From contig JARCOQ010000090.1 in assembly GCA_029207755.1 (NCBI GenBank), positions 134,001-198,000 of the forward strand: 64,000 bases of DNA, read 5' to 3'. The position numbers and the translations under genes are program-made. The notes under the pieces are model-generated. The model did no database searches, was not told the DNA's origin, and saw only the letters and a list, made by a program, of their open reading frames with translations. Source of the DNA: Chamaea fasciata (lineage: Eukaryota > Chordata > Aves > Passeriformes > Sylviidae). Positions 34,076 to 44,800 of the stretch are shown one piece after another (positions within the stretch are counted from its first letter, which is position 1; each line of letters opens with the position of its first letter).

Positions 34076-34116
34076 CCAGGATGGGGGGCTCTGCCACAGA
34101 TTTCATCCACCTGCAT
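34076..34116 (-). other. Exon-like segment of module b (41 bp)
   Basis: Counterpart of 32774-32814 with the same TTTCTTTCAG acceptor and GTGAGG donor. It reads ATGCAGGTGGATG at its start. Confidence 0.35.
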
Positions 34117-35198
34117 CTGAAAGAAAGTCAGAACAACAGTCAGAGTGCTGCAGGATACCTTGACAGCTCCACATATCTTGTGGAAATCTAGGAATACCCT
34201 CGACAGCCCTGCTACACTCCACATCACAAATTTCAAGCCCCCAGCACTATTATCCTATTACCCCTACACCCAGACTGAGCATCAAGGCAGAGCAGCTCCC
34301 GGCCAAACACACACCAACACCCGTGACACAGCACAGGACAAACGAGGGGACACAACAGGGACAGAAAACTCTGGGCAAGAAGAATGACCCTGAGGGTCCA
34401 GAGAACTCGGAATGAGATGACCGAGGTGAGACTGAAGGTGAGCTGGCCAGGCTCAGAGAACCCTGCAGGAACAAGATGCCATCGGGATGACTTATCCCAA
34501 GAAATGCAGAGATGGATGCCCGAGAATCCTACGGTCAGAATCCTCGACCTGCCTTTGCATTCTCACAAGACCTAACCCGCCGGAATGGATCGGGGCGGTG
34601 CACGGCTGTCAGTACAGCTCAGAACAAGACCTGAAAAGGCATCGGACTGGATGCTTGTGAAGAGAGATGGATTCTGATGAGTGTCCGAGCAGCTGAGACA
34701 AAGGCACCTGGCTGAGGAGCACAGAGATCAGAAATGCTAAGACTGATGCCAGGGGTTTTGATAGGCCCCTCAAAGGACAAAAGGAAAAGACAAGACACCA
34801 AACAGACAGAGTGCACAACAGACAAGTGACACAACACACACCAGCACTGCTCTGCCCGGCACACCTCGGCACTCTGATCCAGAATGAGACTTTCTGTAGC
34901 CTAAGCGGTCACATCTTGGACATCCCTGTCACCAAAAATGACTCAAAAAATCCCTCCCGGTGGCCCCTGATCCCACACCCCGCTTTCAAGCCCTCCCTGG
35001 CTCCGAGCCCTCCACTTATCTCTCGGACGTCTAGGGAGGTGAATCCACGCTGGGTGGCAAAGAAGGCCGCCTCTCCCTCAGGGAAATTCCTGCTGTTGCT
35101 GGGCTGTTGTCTCCTACACAGCTACAATAAAGAAAACCAAACATCAAAGCATAATCTTGGCAGCCCATCACCCAAAACCCGACAATTCTGCTACTCAC

Positions 35199-35277
35199 TG
35201 TCTCCTAAGCTTGCCCGTGTCCTCGGCCCCGTGCTTCAGCTGCGCTCAGAGGCCAACGCCGGCGTCGCAGGGTCTGC
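35199..35277 (-). other. Exon-like segment of module b (79 bp)
   Basis: The acceptor is GCTCTTTACCCAG and the donor GGAGACA before GTGAGTAG on the minus strand. Joined to the 30-bp piece upstream in phase 0, it would read ADPATPALASERS and then stop. Confidence 0.35.
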
Positions 35278-35355
35278 CTGGGTAAAGAGCAGACAAGGTG
35301 ACGTGGCAGCGCTGGAACTTGAGGGGACCCTCCCTCCTTCTCCTCCCTGACTCAC

Positions 35356-35525
35356 CTCAACTCCTCGCCCGTTATCCAAGACTACCTGGATGGGGCCTTC
35401 ACAAGGAGAAGATCAAGGCTCCATCACAGACTCCTGGAATGCTCCCGGAGGGCTCACGGGTGAGGTGACCCGGGTCTGTTGTCCGGTTGGTGAGAGGGGA
35501 GCTCGGCCTCCTGCGAGTGGACTCC
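35356..35525 (-). other. Two exon-like segments of module b (68 bp and 30 bp)
   Basis: The 68-bp piece, 35525-35458, follows TATTGTGTGTTTTAG and ends CACCC before GTGAGC. The 30-bp piece, 35385-35356, follows GGCCCCATCCAG and ends GTTGAG before GTGAGTC. In one frame they join without a stop as SPLAGGRAPLSPTGQQTRV, TSPVVLDNGRGVE and continue into the 79-bp piece, where the frame stops after 13 codons. The frame does not extend upstream through the 42-bp piece, so this is either a 3' coding end with another upstream exon or a non-coding transcript. Confidence 0.35.
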
Positions 35526-35615
35526 CTAAAACACACAATAACGGAGGCTTAGAGTTGCACCAGCGAGTGAGGCTTGAACAATAGCAACTGCTTCTGTCCA
35601 CCCATCGCTGCTCAC

Positions 35616-35657
35616 CTCGCCCACGTCAGCTTGACTGCTGAGATCCGGCTTTACCAC
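35616..35657 (-). other. Exon-like segment of module b (42 bp)
   Basis: The acceptor is TCTTTATTTTTAG and the donor GGGCGAG before GTGAGCAG, both close to consensus. In phase 0 it reads VVKPDLSSQADVGE, but that phase does not connect to an open frame downstream. Confidence 0.35.
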
Positions 35658-35735
35658 CTAAAAATAAAGACAAAGAACAGAGATGTAACACAGCCATCAT
35701 TTACACCTCCCCTGCAAACACAAACAGTGACTGAC

Positions 35736-36516
35736 CTTCTCAGGGGAGCCCCTCACCCAGGATGGGGGGCTCTGCCACAGATTTCATCCCTCTGCATCTG
35801 AAAGAAAGTCAGAACAACAGTCAGAGTGCTGCAGGATACCTTGACAGCTCCACACATCTTGTGGAAATCTAGGAATACCCTCGACAGTCTAACTACACCC
35901 CACATCACAAATTTCAAGCCCCCGGCACTATTACCCTCGTACCCCTACACCCAGACTGAGCATCAAGGCAGAGCAGCTCCCGGCCAAACACACACCAACA
36001 CCCGTGACACAGCACAGGACAAACGAGGGGACGCAACAGGGACAGAAAACTCTGGGCAAGAAGAATGACCCTGAGGGTCCAGAGAACTCGGAATGAGATG
36101 ACCGAGGTGAGAAGGAAGGTGAGCTGGCCAGGCTCAGAGAACCCTGCAGGAACAAGATGCCATCGGGATGACTTATCCCAAGAAATGCAGAGATGGATGC
36201 CCGAGAACCCTACGGTCAGAATCCTCGACCTGTCTTTGCATTCTCACAAGACCTAACCCGCCGGAATGGATCGGGGCGGTGCACGGCTGTCAGTACAGCT
36301 CAGAACAAGACCTGAAAAGGCATCGGACTGGATGCTTGTGAAGAGAGATGGATTCTGATGAGTGTCCGAGCAGCTGAGACAAAGGCACCTGGCTGAGGAG
36401 CACAGAGATCAGAAATGCTAAGACTGATGCCAGAGGTTTTGACAGGCGCCTGAAAAGACTAAAGGAAAACACAAGACACCGAAAAGACACAGAGTGCACA
36501 ACAGACACAACACACC
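35736..36516. repeat. Tandem module c (left part, continues past unit boundary)
   Basis: Third module, with its exon-like 41-bp piece at 35757-35797. It continues without a break into 36517-36956 and there passes into the diverged 567-bp repeats. Position 1 of the window is therefore the tail of the preceding unit's module c. Confidence 0.9.
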
Positions 36517-38376
36517 CTGGGACTGCTCTGCCCTGCACACCTCAGCACTGTGATCCAGAATGAGACTCTCCCTTATTGTAGCCTAAGGGGTCACATCTGG
36601 GACATCCCCATCTCCAAACCCGACTCAAAAAATCCCTCCCGCTGACCCCTGCCCTGGCACCCCGCTTTCATCCTCTCCCTAGTTCCGAGCCCTCCACTTA
36701 TCTCTCAGATGTCTGGGGAGGTGAATCCACGCTGGGTCCCAAAGAAGGCCGCCTATGCCTCTGGGAAATTCCTCCTGTCACTTGCCTGCTGTCTCCTAGT
36801 CAGCTACAATAAAGAAAACCAAACATCAAAGCATAATCTTAGCTGCACATCAGCCAAAAACCAGCAGCTCTGCTACTCACCGTCTCTTAAGCAGGACCGG
36901 GTCCTCGGGCCCCGTGTGTGCTTCAGCTGAGCTCGGAGGCCGACGCTCGCAGCGCCAAAGCCTTAGAGGCATTACTGGCACCGAGCCCACCCACCGTGGC
37001 CTCCATTAGGGCTGTGAGCATCCCCGGTCAGAGCAGGACAGGAACGCAGGGTGGACATCCCCGGTGAACCTCAACCCTGTGGACTCGGCCCCACCACTGT
37101 CACTTCCTGCCTGGCCCTAGCTTAGGGTTACTGCCTGCACCTCTCAGGACTTCTGGCATTGCCTTGCCATTAGGATTGCTGCCTGCACCTGCTCTCAGGG
37201 AAACAGTGTTGGAAGCAGCACTGTGAGGACCGGGATACCTGTACTCTGACTTGTATCCTAGGCTGTACCCCTGATTTTCACTGTGTGTTCTCTAGTCCTT
37301 CAGTCCTTTACCTCAGCCTCTGTGTGTATCACTGTAACCTCCCCCCTTCTGAACCCTGCTTCTTTTAAGCCCTAGACCTTGCAGCCGGGGACGCTCTGCA
37401 CCGTTAGGGTCCCAAGAGCTGTCCCGCACGCAGGACAGGTACATCCACAGTTGTTCCCTGCCTACCCTAAGAAACGTGGCCCTGAGACAGGGCAGAGGCT
37501 GACAGAGCCGAACTCTTTGCGGTGGCAAAAGGCACGAAGCCTTACCAACCGCCGCCTCGAGAGGGAAATCAGGAGCACTTCCACCGGCTGCAGAGAGACA
37601 GGGAATCCCAGGGTGGGTGGGGCGGGAAACCCCCGTTATCCCCAGCCCTGCTGGATCCTGCTCCCCACTATCGCTTCCTGCCTGGCCCTAGCCTGACTGT
37701 GTCTGCACAGGTCAGAGCTTCTGGTGTGTTCCTGCACTAGGGCTGCTGCCTGCACCTGCTCTCAGGGGAAGTGTGCTGGTAGCAGTGCTGTGAGGGCCGC
37801 TACACCTGTACTCTGACTTGTATCCTAGCCTGTTCCCCTGGTTTTCACCGTGTGTCCTCTAGTCCTTGAGTCCTTTACCTCAGCCTCTGTGTGTGTGGCT
37901 ACACCTCCCCCCTTCTAAACCCAACTTCTTTAGAGCCCTACACCTCGCAGCCAGGCCTTCTGGCATTGTCCTGCATAAGGGCTCCTGCCTGTACCCGCAC
38001 TCAGGGAAACGGGCATGTCTTTAGGGCTACTCCTTCGGGTTTGGGTCGGGCTGGTACACCTGTACTCTCAATTGGCACATCTTGGACATCCCTATCTCCA
38101 AACCTGACTCAAAAACCCCTCCTGACAAGTCCTGACCCAGCACTCCACTTTCATCCCCTCTGTGGCTCTGAACCCTCCACTTATCTCTTGGACGTCTGGG
38201 GATGAGAATCCATGTCGGGTGCCACAGAAGGCCGCCTCGCCCTCTGGGAATTTCCTGCTGTCACCGGGCTGCTGTCTCTTATTCGGCTACAAGAAATAAA
38301 ACAAACATCGATGTATGATCTCAGCAGATCTGTTGGCCAATCGGTCAGGGCGTAAGACAAGTGGACCACCTCAAAC
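36517..38376. repeat. Tail of module c plus 567-bp duplication, unit 2
   Basis: Offset 36,516 from 1-1860. The only difference noted is T37454 for C938. Confidence 0.7.
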
Positions 38377-39645
38377 ACACAAACAATAACATAAGCTGAA
38401 GAGTTACACCGGAAACACCACTACACTTAACTGCATAAATACATAAATTTTCAAACAGACAACCCCAAAAAAATTCCAGCAAAAAAAGCCAACTCTTATC
38501 ACCCCCAGTCAAACTACTGAATATAATAAAAACAACCCCACGTCCAATCCCCTCAATAATACTCCAGAACATATACCCAGAGCGCCCCCAAAGTTAAAGA
38601 CCTCCCGCTAGCCAAATAAAAAGGAAAAAGCCCATGTCTTGCAACCTATATTAATTCATTAACTTAAAGCTTTAAAAATAAACATTAAAGTTTAAACCTT
38701 TAGATAACACTAGCACACCATAGACGCCAATCCCATCACTACATGCCAAACCAAAACTTATTTCAACCTTTTGTGCTGCTGCTGCTCGGCACAAAGGTTT
38801 GTCCCTCAGCACCTCCTGAAGTAATGTTCCATGCCCAAGGCCTCCCCCAGCCCCTGTGAGATGAACTCACCATCCTTCCATGAGCCTCACCTGGGAGCCC
38901 AGCATAAACCCCTCTCCTCCCGCAGCTCCGTGCCAAACTGAGCTCGGGCTCCCCTCTTAAAGCAGTGCTGGCAGGACCCGCCCCCTCGTTATCCTTTACA
39001 GCTTCCACCTGTCCCCTCATCAGTGTGACAGCTCTCACCTGGGGCTGCTCTGTCCCCTCATCAGTGTGACAGCTCTCACCTGGGGCTGCTCTGTCCCCTC
39101 AATCAGCCTGTGACAGCTCTCACCTGCAGCTGCTGCCAGTCCCTGCTGCTCATTTCCTGGACATTGCACTGTGTGCACTGACACGCTGGGGCACCGGGCT
39201 TTCCTTGCTGTGAATAAGGATCCCTCTTCTCCTGCACGTGCCCAAGGCTGAAACTGGGATTCCACCTCCTAAATTCCGTTTGTGTGAGGTTCACAATTCC
39301 TAAGGAAATTTCCCAGCAATCGTTACCCTTCATTTACATTTTCTCCTTTGGAATCATTACTACCTTGTCTTTCTGTGCAAGGGTTTCCAAACGTTCATTG
39401 GGAGTTCAGTAGCCGGGTTGGCTTGTTTATAACATAGCTGACAATCCCAGGCTCAATCCAAACACCCAGAGATACAGGGAAATATGGAGACAGTTTATAA
39501 ATACTGCCCACCTCTGACCCTGAATTCTTCATCGCACATCCTTGGAGCAGATTTACTCCATCCTTTCTTCCCAGCAGCACCTCTCCAGCACAAATCTCAC
39601 TTCTCACACCTGTTTCTTCCCACAAACCAAACAGAAATCTACTAC
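38377..39645. other. Unit 2 copy of 1861-3129
   Basis: It contains the A/T-rich stretch (to 38756), the exon-like segments at 38891-38937 and 39124-39168 (minus strand) and the 41-bp triple repeat at 39010-39128. Splice sites are unchanged from unit 1. Confidence 0.7.
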
Positions 39646-39916
39646 AGGGCGAGGCGGGGAGGGGCAAGGCCGGTCACGGGGCAGAGCCCCCGGGCCCTCA
39701 GGGCGGGCCGGGGGGATCGGAGCAGAGCCCGGGCCGGGTTGGAGCCGGAGCCGGTCTGAGGGCGGAGGCCCCGGGCCCTCAGCGCGGGCCGGGGGGCGGG
39801 GGCGGTTCCCGGGGCCCGCTGTCCAATCAGCACTGCCGATGCCTCAGCGAGCCCGCCAATCGCGGGGATTCAAAAGGGTGGCGGAAGTAGCTGCTGCTCT
39901 ATGGGCTCGGTGAGGA
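39646..39916 (+). promoter_or_regulatory. CpG-island promoter, unit 2
   Basis: Same CCAAT boxes (39823-39827, 39856-39860), ETS site (39882-39888) and nine-base coding first exon (ATG at 39901) as in unit 1. From here a minus-strand transcript could run leftwards through 39168, 38937 and the module pieces at 35657-32667, crossing the unit boundary. Confidence 0.6.
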
Positions 39917-40015
39917 ACGCCCCGGTGGGGTCCCGGCGCCGTGCACTTGGGACCCGCCCCGCGCCCCTGAAGCCGCGCCCCCGGTACTGCCCGGCCCCGG
40001 CTGCCTCCGGCCCCG

Positions 40016-40656
40016 CCTCACAGAGCCCCGGCTCCGCCCCGGCCCCGCCCCGAGCCCGCCCCGGCTCTGCCCCTGCTCCGCCCCGAGCCCACCCCGAGCC
40101 TGCCCCGGCTCCGCCCCGAGCCCGCCCCGGCTCCGCCCCGGCTCCGCCCAGAGCCCGCCCCGGCTCCGCCCAGAGCCCGCCCCGGCTCCGCCCCGAGCCC
40201 GCCCCGGCTCCGCCCAGAGCCCGCCCCGGCTCCGCCCCGAGCCCGCCCCGGATCCGCCCAAAGCCCGCCCCGGATCCGCCCCGAGCACGCCCCGGCTTGG
40301 GGGCGGGACCATCGCCCGCGGCCGCGCCCCGCCCCTCGCAGCTGAGCCGAGCCGAGCCGAGCCGAGGTTGCTCGCGGCCCTGCGCGGAGCCAGGCGGGGC
40401 CGGGAATGGGAGCGGGCGTTCTGGTTCGGGTCCTGTCAGTGTCGGCTGCGGCTCCCGAGCGGTGCGGCCCCCCCCGGCGGGCGGGCTGTGGGTCTCGGGG
40501 CCTGAGGCCCAAGCTGGCGTTGCGGTCGGGATCGGGACCGGGATCGCTGCGGGCGGCAGGAGCCGCTCCTGCTCCGCCAGCAGCCGGAGCTGCGCTGGGG
40601 TCCTGCCGGGGCTCTGGGCACGGGAGGACGGCGGCGGCGATTTCCTCTGATAACCT
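40016..40656. repeat. GC-box minisatellite and island remainder, unit 2
   Basis: Counterpart of 3500-4140 with no length change noted: the array of CCCGCCCC-type sites is 40016-40306 and GC-rich linker follows. Confidence 0.85.
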
Positions 40657-41874
40657 CTGATATCGACCCCCCCACAGCATCATTGATCCCCACCCGAGTG
40701 TCACTGACCCCCCCAATGTCATTGATGCCCCCCCAATATTCCATTGATCTTCCCTCAGCGTCACTGACCCCCCCCAATATTCCACTGATCTCCCCACTTG
40801 ATCCCGCCCTTTTTCTCCCCTCACGTTTCCCGCCCTTTTTCTCCCCTCACGTTTGCCGCACTTTTTCGTGGGGAACGACCCCTGAGGGGTCCTGTGGAGG
40901 GATTCTGGAGGTCCGAGGGGTGAATTTGGGGTTTGGAGGGAGGTTTTGGGGGGTCCCAGGGATGGATTTGGGGGTTTTTGGGGGTCCAAGGGATGGATTT
41001 GGGGGTCCCGGGGTGGATCTGGGGTCCTGGGGAGGTTTTGGGGGGTCCCAAGGGTGGATTTGGGTTTCATGGGGAGGGGATTGGGGGTTTTTTGGGGCCT
41101 CAGGGGTGAATTTGGGGTCCGGGGAGAGGTTTTGGGGGTTTTTTGGGGTCCCAGGGGTGAATTTGGGGTCTGGGGAGGGGTTTTTGGGGGTCCCTCACCT
41201 GCAGGGCGTCGCGGGGGTGGCAGGGGGAGGGGGCAGCGGGGGGGGCCCAGCGCCCACCCCCCCTTGGGCTTCAGGAGGGCGTCGATGAGACCGAAACAGC
41301 TCGGGGGGGGGGGTCAAAAACGGGGGGGGTCACGGGCTGGAACCCCCCAGTGCCCCCCAAACCACCCCCAGGGCCCCCCCGACCTCCAGGAGCCCGCAAA
41401 ACCCTCCTCAGGTTCCTTTGATGCCTCAAATGGGCTGCCCAAACCTCCCGAAGATCCCCCAAAAACACCCAAAGCAGCCCCCAGGACTCCCCCCAGACCC
41501 CCCAAACCCCTCCAGGACAACTCGGGACCCCCAGGACCCCCAAAAATCCGCCCCCCCCCTCCCCCTGAGGCCTCGTTTGACCCGCTCCACGTTGCGGACA
41601 GGCACCAGCTGATCAAGCCACAAGCACCAGCACCTGCGGGACTGGGATGGACTGGGAGCACTGGGAGGGTGATCAGAGAGAATTGGGATGGACGGTGAGT
41701 GGACTGGGATGAACTGGCAGGCGTGTGGGGGTCCATGGTGGGCACACGGTGCCTTACTGGTCTATACTGGGATGGGTCCAATGGCCCCAGGGGAGGGGGT
41801 GTGGCCACACTGGTCCAGACTAGGAGGGGTGTCACCATGGCGCCGGAGGCGGAGTCGAGGATACGAGCGAGACA
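40657..41874 (-). pseudogene. Segment B copy 5 (unit 2 counterpart of copy 1)
   Basis: Same exon-like pieces as copy 1, abutting the CpG island. One G is missing from the run after CAGCTC (11 against 12) and one C from the run in ATCCG...TCCCC (9 against 10). These shift the apparent minus-strand frame and show it is not under coding constraint. Confidence 0.5.
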
Positions 41875-44800
41875 GGGACACCTAGGGGACAGCCAGGGCA
41901 CCCCCAGGGACACCTAGGCGATAGCCAGGGCACCCCCAGGGACAGCCAGGGCACCCACAGGGACACCCAGGGCACCCCCAGGGACACCTAGGGGACAGCC
42001 ATGGCACCCCCCAGGGACACCAACGGGACAGCCAGAGCACCCCAAGGACAGCCAGGGCACCCCCAGGGACACCTAGGGGACAGCCAGGGCACCCCAGGGA
42101 ATGCCAGGGCACCCCCAGGGGCACCAAGGGGACAGCCAGGGCACCTCCAGGGACACCTAGGGGACAGCCAGGGCACCCCCAGGGACACCTAGGGTACAGG
42201 CAGGGCACCCCAGGGACAGCCAGGGCACCCCAGGGACACATAGGGGACAGCCAGGGTACCCCCAGGGACACCTAGGGGACAGCCTGGGCAGCCCCAGGGA
42301 CAGCCGGGGCACCCCTAGGGCACCCCAGGGACACCCAGGGCACCCCCAGGGACAGCTAGGGGACAGCCAGGGCATCCCCAGGGACACCAGAGCACCCCCA
42401 GGGACACTTAGGGGACAGCCAGGGCCCTCCCAGGGACACCAGGGTACACCCAGGGCCCCCCCAGGGACAGAGAAGGCACCCCTAGGGACACCTATGGGAC
42501 AGCCAGGGACCCCCAGGGACAGCCAGAGCACCCCAGGGACGCCTTGGGGACAGCAAGGCACCCCAAGGACACCTAGGGGACAGCCAGGGCACCCCAGGGA
42601 AAGCCAGGGCACCCCAGGGACACCTAGGGGACAGGCAGGGCACCCCCAGGGACACCTAGGGGACAGCAAGGCACCCCAGGGACACTTAGGGGACAGCCAG
42701 GGCACCCCCAGGGACACCAAGGGGACAGCCAGGGCACCTACAGGGACACCTAGGGGACAGCCAGGGCACCCACAGGGACACCAAGGGGACAGCCAGGGCA
42801 CCTCCAGGGACACCTAGGGGACAGCCAGGGCACCCCAGGGACAGCCGGGGCACCCCCAGGGACACAAAGGGGACAGCCAGGGTACCCCAGGGACCCCTAG
42901 GGGACAGCCTGGGCACCCCAGGGACACCCAGGGCACCCCCAGGGACAGCTAGGGGACAGCCAGGGCACCCCAGGGACACCCAGGGCACCCCCAGGGACAC
43001 CTAAGAGACAGCCAGGGCACCCCAGGGAAAACCTAGGGGACAGCCAGGGCACCCCAGGGACAGCCAGGGCGCCCCCAGGGACACATAGGGGACAGCCAGG
43101 GTACCCCCATGGACCCCTAGGGGACAGCCCGGGCACCCCCAGGGACAGCCAGGGCACCCCCAGGGACACGTAGGGGACAGCCAGGGCACACCAGGGACAG
43201 CCAGGGCACCCCCAGGGACACCTAGGGGACAGCCAGGGCACCCCAGGGACACCCAGGGCACCCCCAGGGACAGCTAGGGGACAGCCTGGGCACCCTAGGG
43301 ACACCTAGGGGATAGCCAGGGCACCCCCAGGGACACCAAGGGGATAGCCAGGGCACATCCAGGGACACATAGGGGACAGCCAGGGCACCCCAGGGACACC
43401 TAGCGCACAGCCAGCGCACCCTAGGGACAGCCAAGGCACCCCCAGGGACACCTAGGGAACAGCCACGGCACCCCAAGGGACACCTAGGGGACAGCCAGGG
43501 CACCCCAGGGACAGCCAGGGCGCCCCCAGGGACTCCCACGGCACCCCCAGGGACAGCCAGGGCACCCCAGGGACACCCAGGGCACCCCCAGGAACACGTA
43601 GGGGACAGCCAGGGCACACCAGGGACAGCCAGGGCACCCCCAGGGACACCCAGGGCACCCCCAGGGACAGCTAGGGGACAGCCTGGGCATCCTAGGGACA
43701 CCTAGGGGAAAGCCAGGGCACCCCCAGGGACACCAAGGGGATAGCCAGGGCACATCCAGGGACACCTAGGGCACAGCCAGTACACCCCAGGGAATGTCAG
43801 GGCACCCCCAGGAACACATAGGGGACAGCCAGGGCACCCCAGGGAATGTCAGGGCACCCCCAGGAACACATAGGGGACAGCCAGGGCACCCCAGGGACAG
43901 CCAGGGCACCCCCAGGGACACCTAGGGGACAGCCAGGGCACCCCAGGGAATGCCAGAGCACCCCCAGGGACACCAAGGGGACAGCCAGGGCACCTCCAGG
44001 GACACCTAGGGGACAGCCAGGGCACCCCAGGAACATATAGGGGACAGCCAGGGTACCCCCAGGGACACCTAGGGGACAGCCAGGGCACTCCCAGGGACAC
44101 CCAGGGCACCCCCAGGGACAGCTAGGGGACAGCCAGGGCACCCACAGGGACACCCAGGGCACCCCCAGGGACACATGGGACAGCCAGAGCACCCCAGGGA
44201 CACCCAGGGCACCCCCAAAGACACCTAGGGGACAGCCAGGGCACCCCCAGGGACACCAAGGGGACAGCCAGGGCCCCCCAGGGACACCTAGAAGACAACC
44301 AGGGCCCCCTCAGGGACAGCCAGGGCCCCCCAAGGGACAGCAAGGGCACCTCCAGGGACACCAAAGGGACAGCCAGGGCACCCCAGGGACAACTACGGGA
44401 AAGCCAGGGCACCCCTACGGACACCTAAAGGAAAGCCTGGGTACCCCAGGGACAGCCAGGGCACCCCAGGGACACCCAGGGCACCGCCAGGGACAGCTAG
44501 GGGACAGCCAGGGCACCCACAGGGACACCCAGGGCACCCCCAGGGACACCTAGGAGACAGCCAGGACACCCCAAGGGACACCTAGGGGACAGGCAGGGCA
44601 CCCTAGGGACAGCCAGGGCTCCCCCAGGGACAACTAGGGGACAGCCAGGGACCCCCAGGGAATCCTAGGGGACAGTCAGGGCACTCCAGGGACACCTATG
44701 GGGAACCCCAGAGCACCCCAAGGACAGCCAGGGCACCCCCAGGGACACCTCGGGGACAGGCAGGGCACCCCCAGGGACACCTAGGGGACAGCCAGGGCAC

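Larger units (their letters stand above)
34054..35735. repeat. Tandem module b (1,682 bp)
   Basis: Module a sequence plus about 381 bp between about 35276 and 35656. The extra stretch carries three additional minus-strand splice-bounded pieces and no repeat structure. Either module b is the fuller ancestral form and a has a deletion, or b gained an insertion. Confidence 0.9.
1..36516. repeat. Macrosatellite unit 1 (36,516 bp)
   Basis: The sequence from position 1 recurs from 36517 in the same orientation. The offset is 36,516 at first, 36,514 after two homopolymer length changes near 4.8 and 5.0 kb, 29,718 after a large internal deletion in unit 2, and 29,668 in the right-hand third. Unique stretches such as 1-3400 and 26000-32700 differ by only a few single bases. 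Unit start and end are arbitrary, because the tandem modules at 32753-36516 continue into the modules at 36517-38376. The unit holds CpG islands, gene fragments and minisatellites, an architecture like mammalian D4Z4 or DXZ4, but no homology to those is claimed. Confidence 0.95.
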
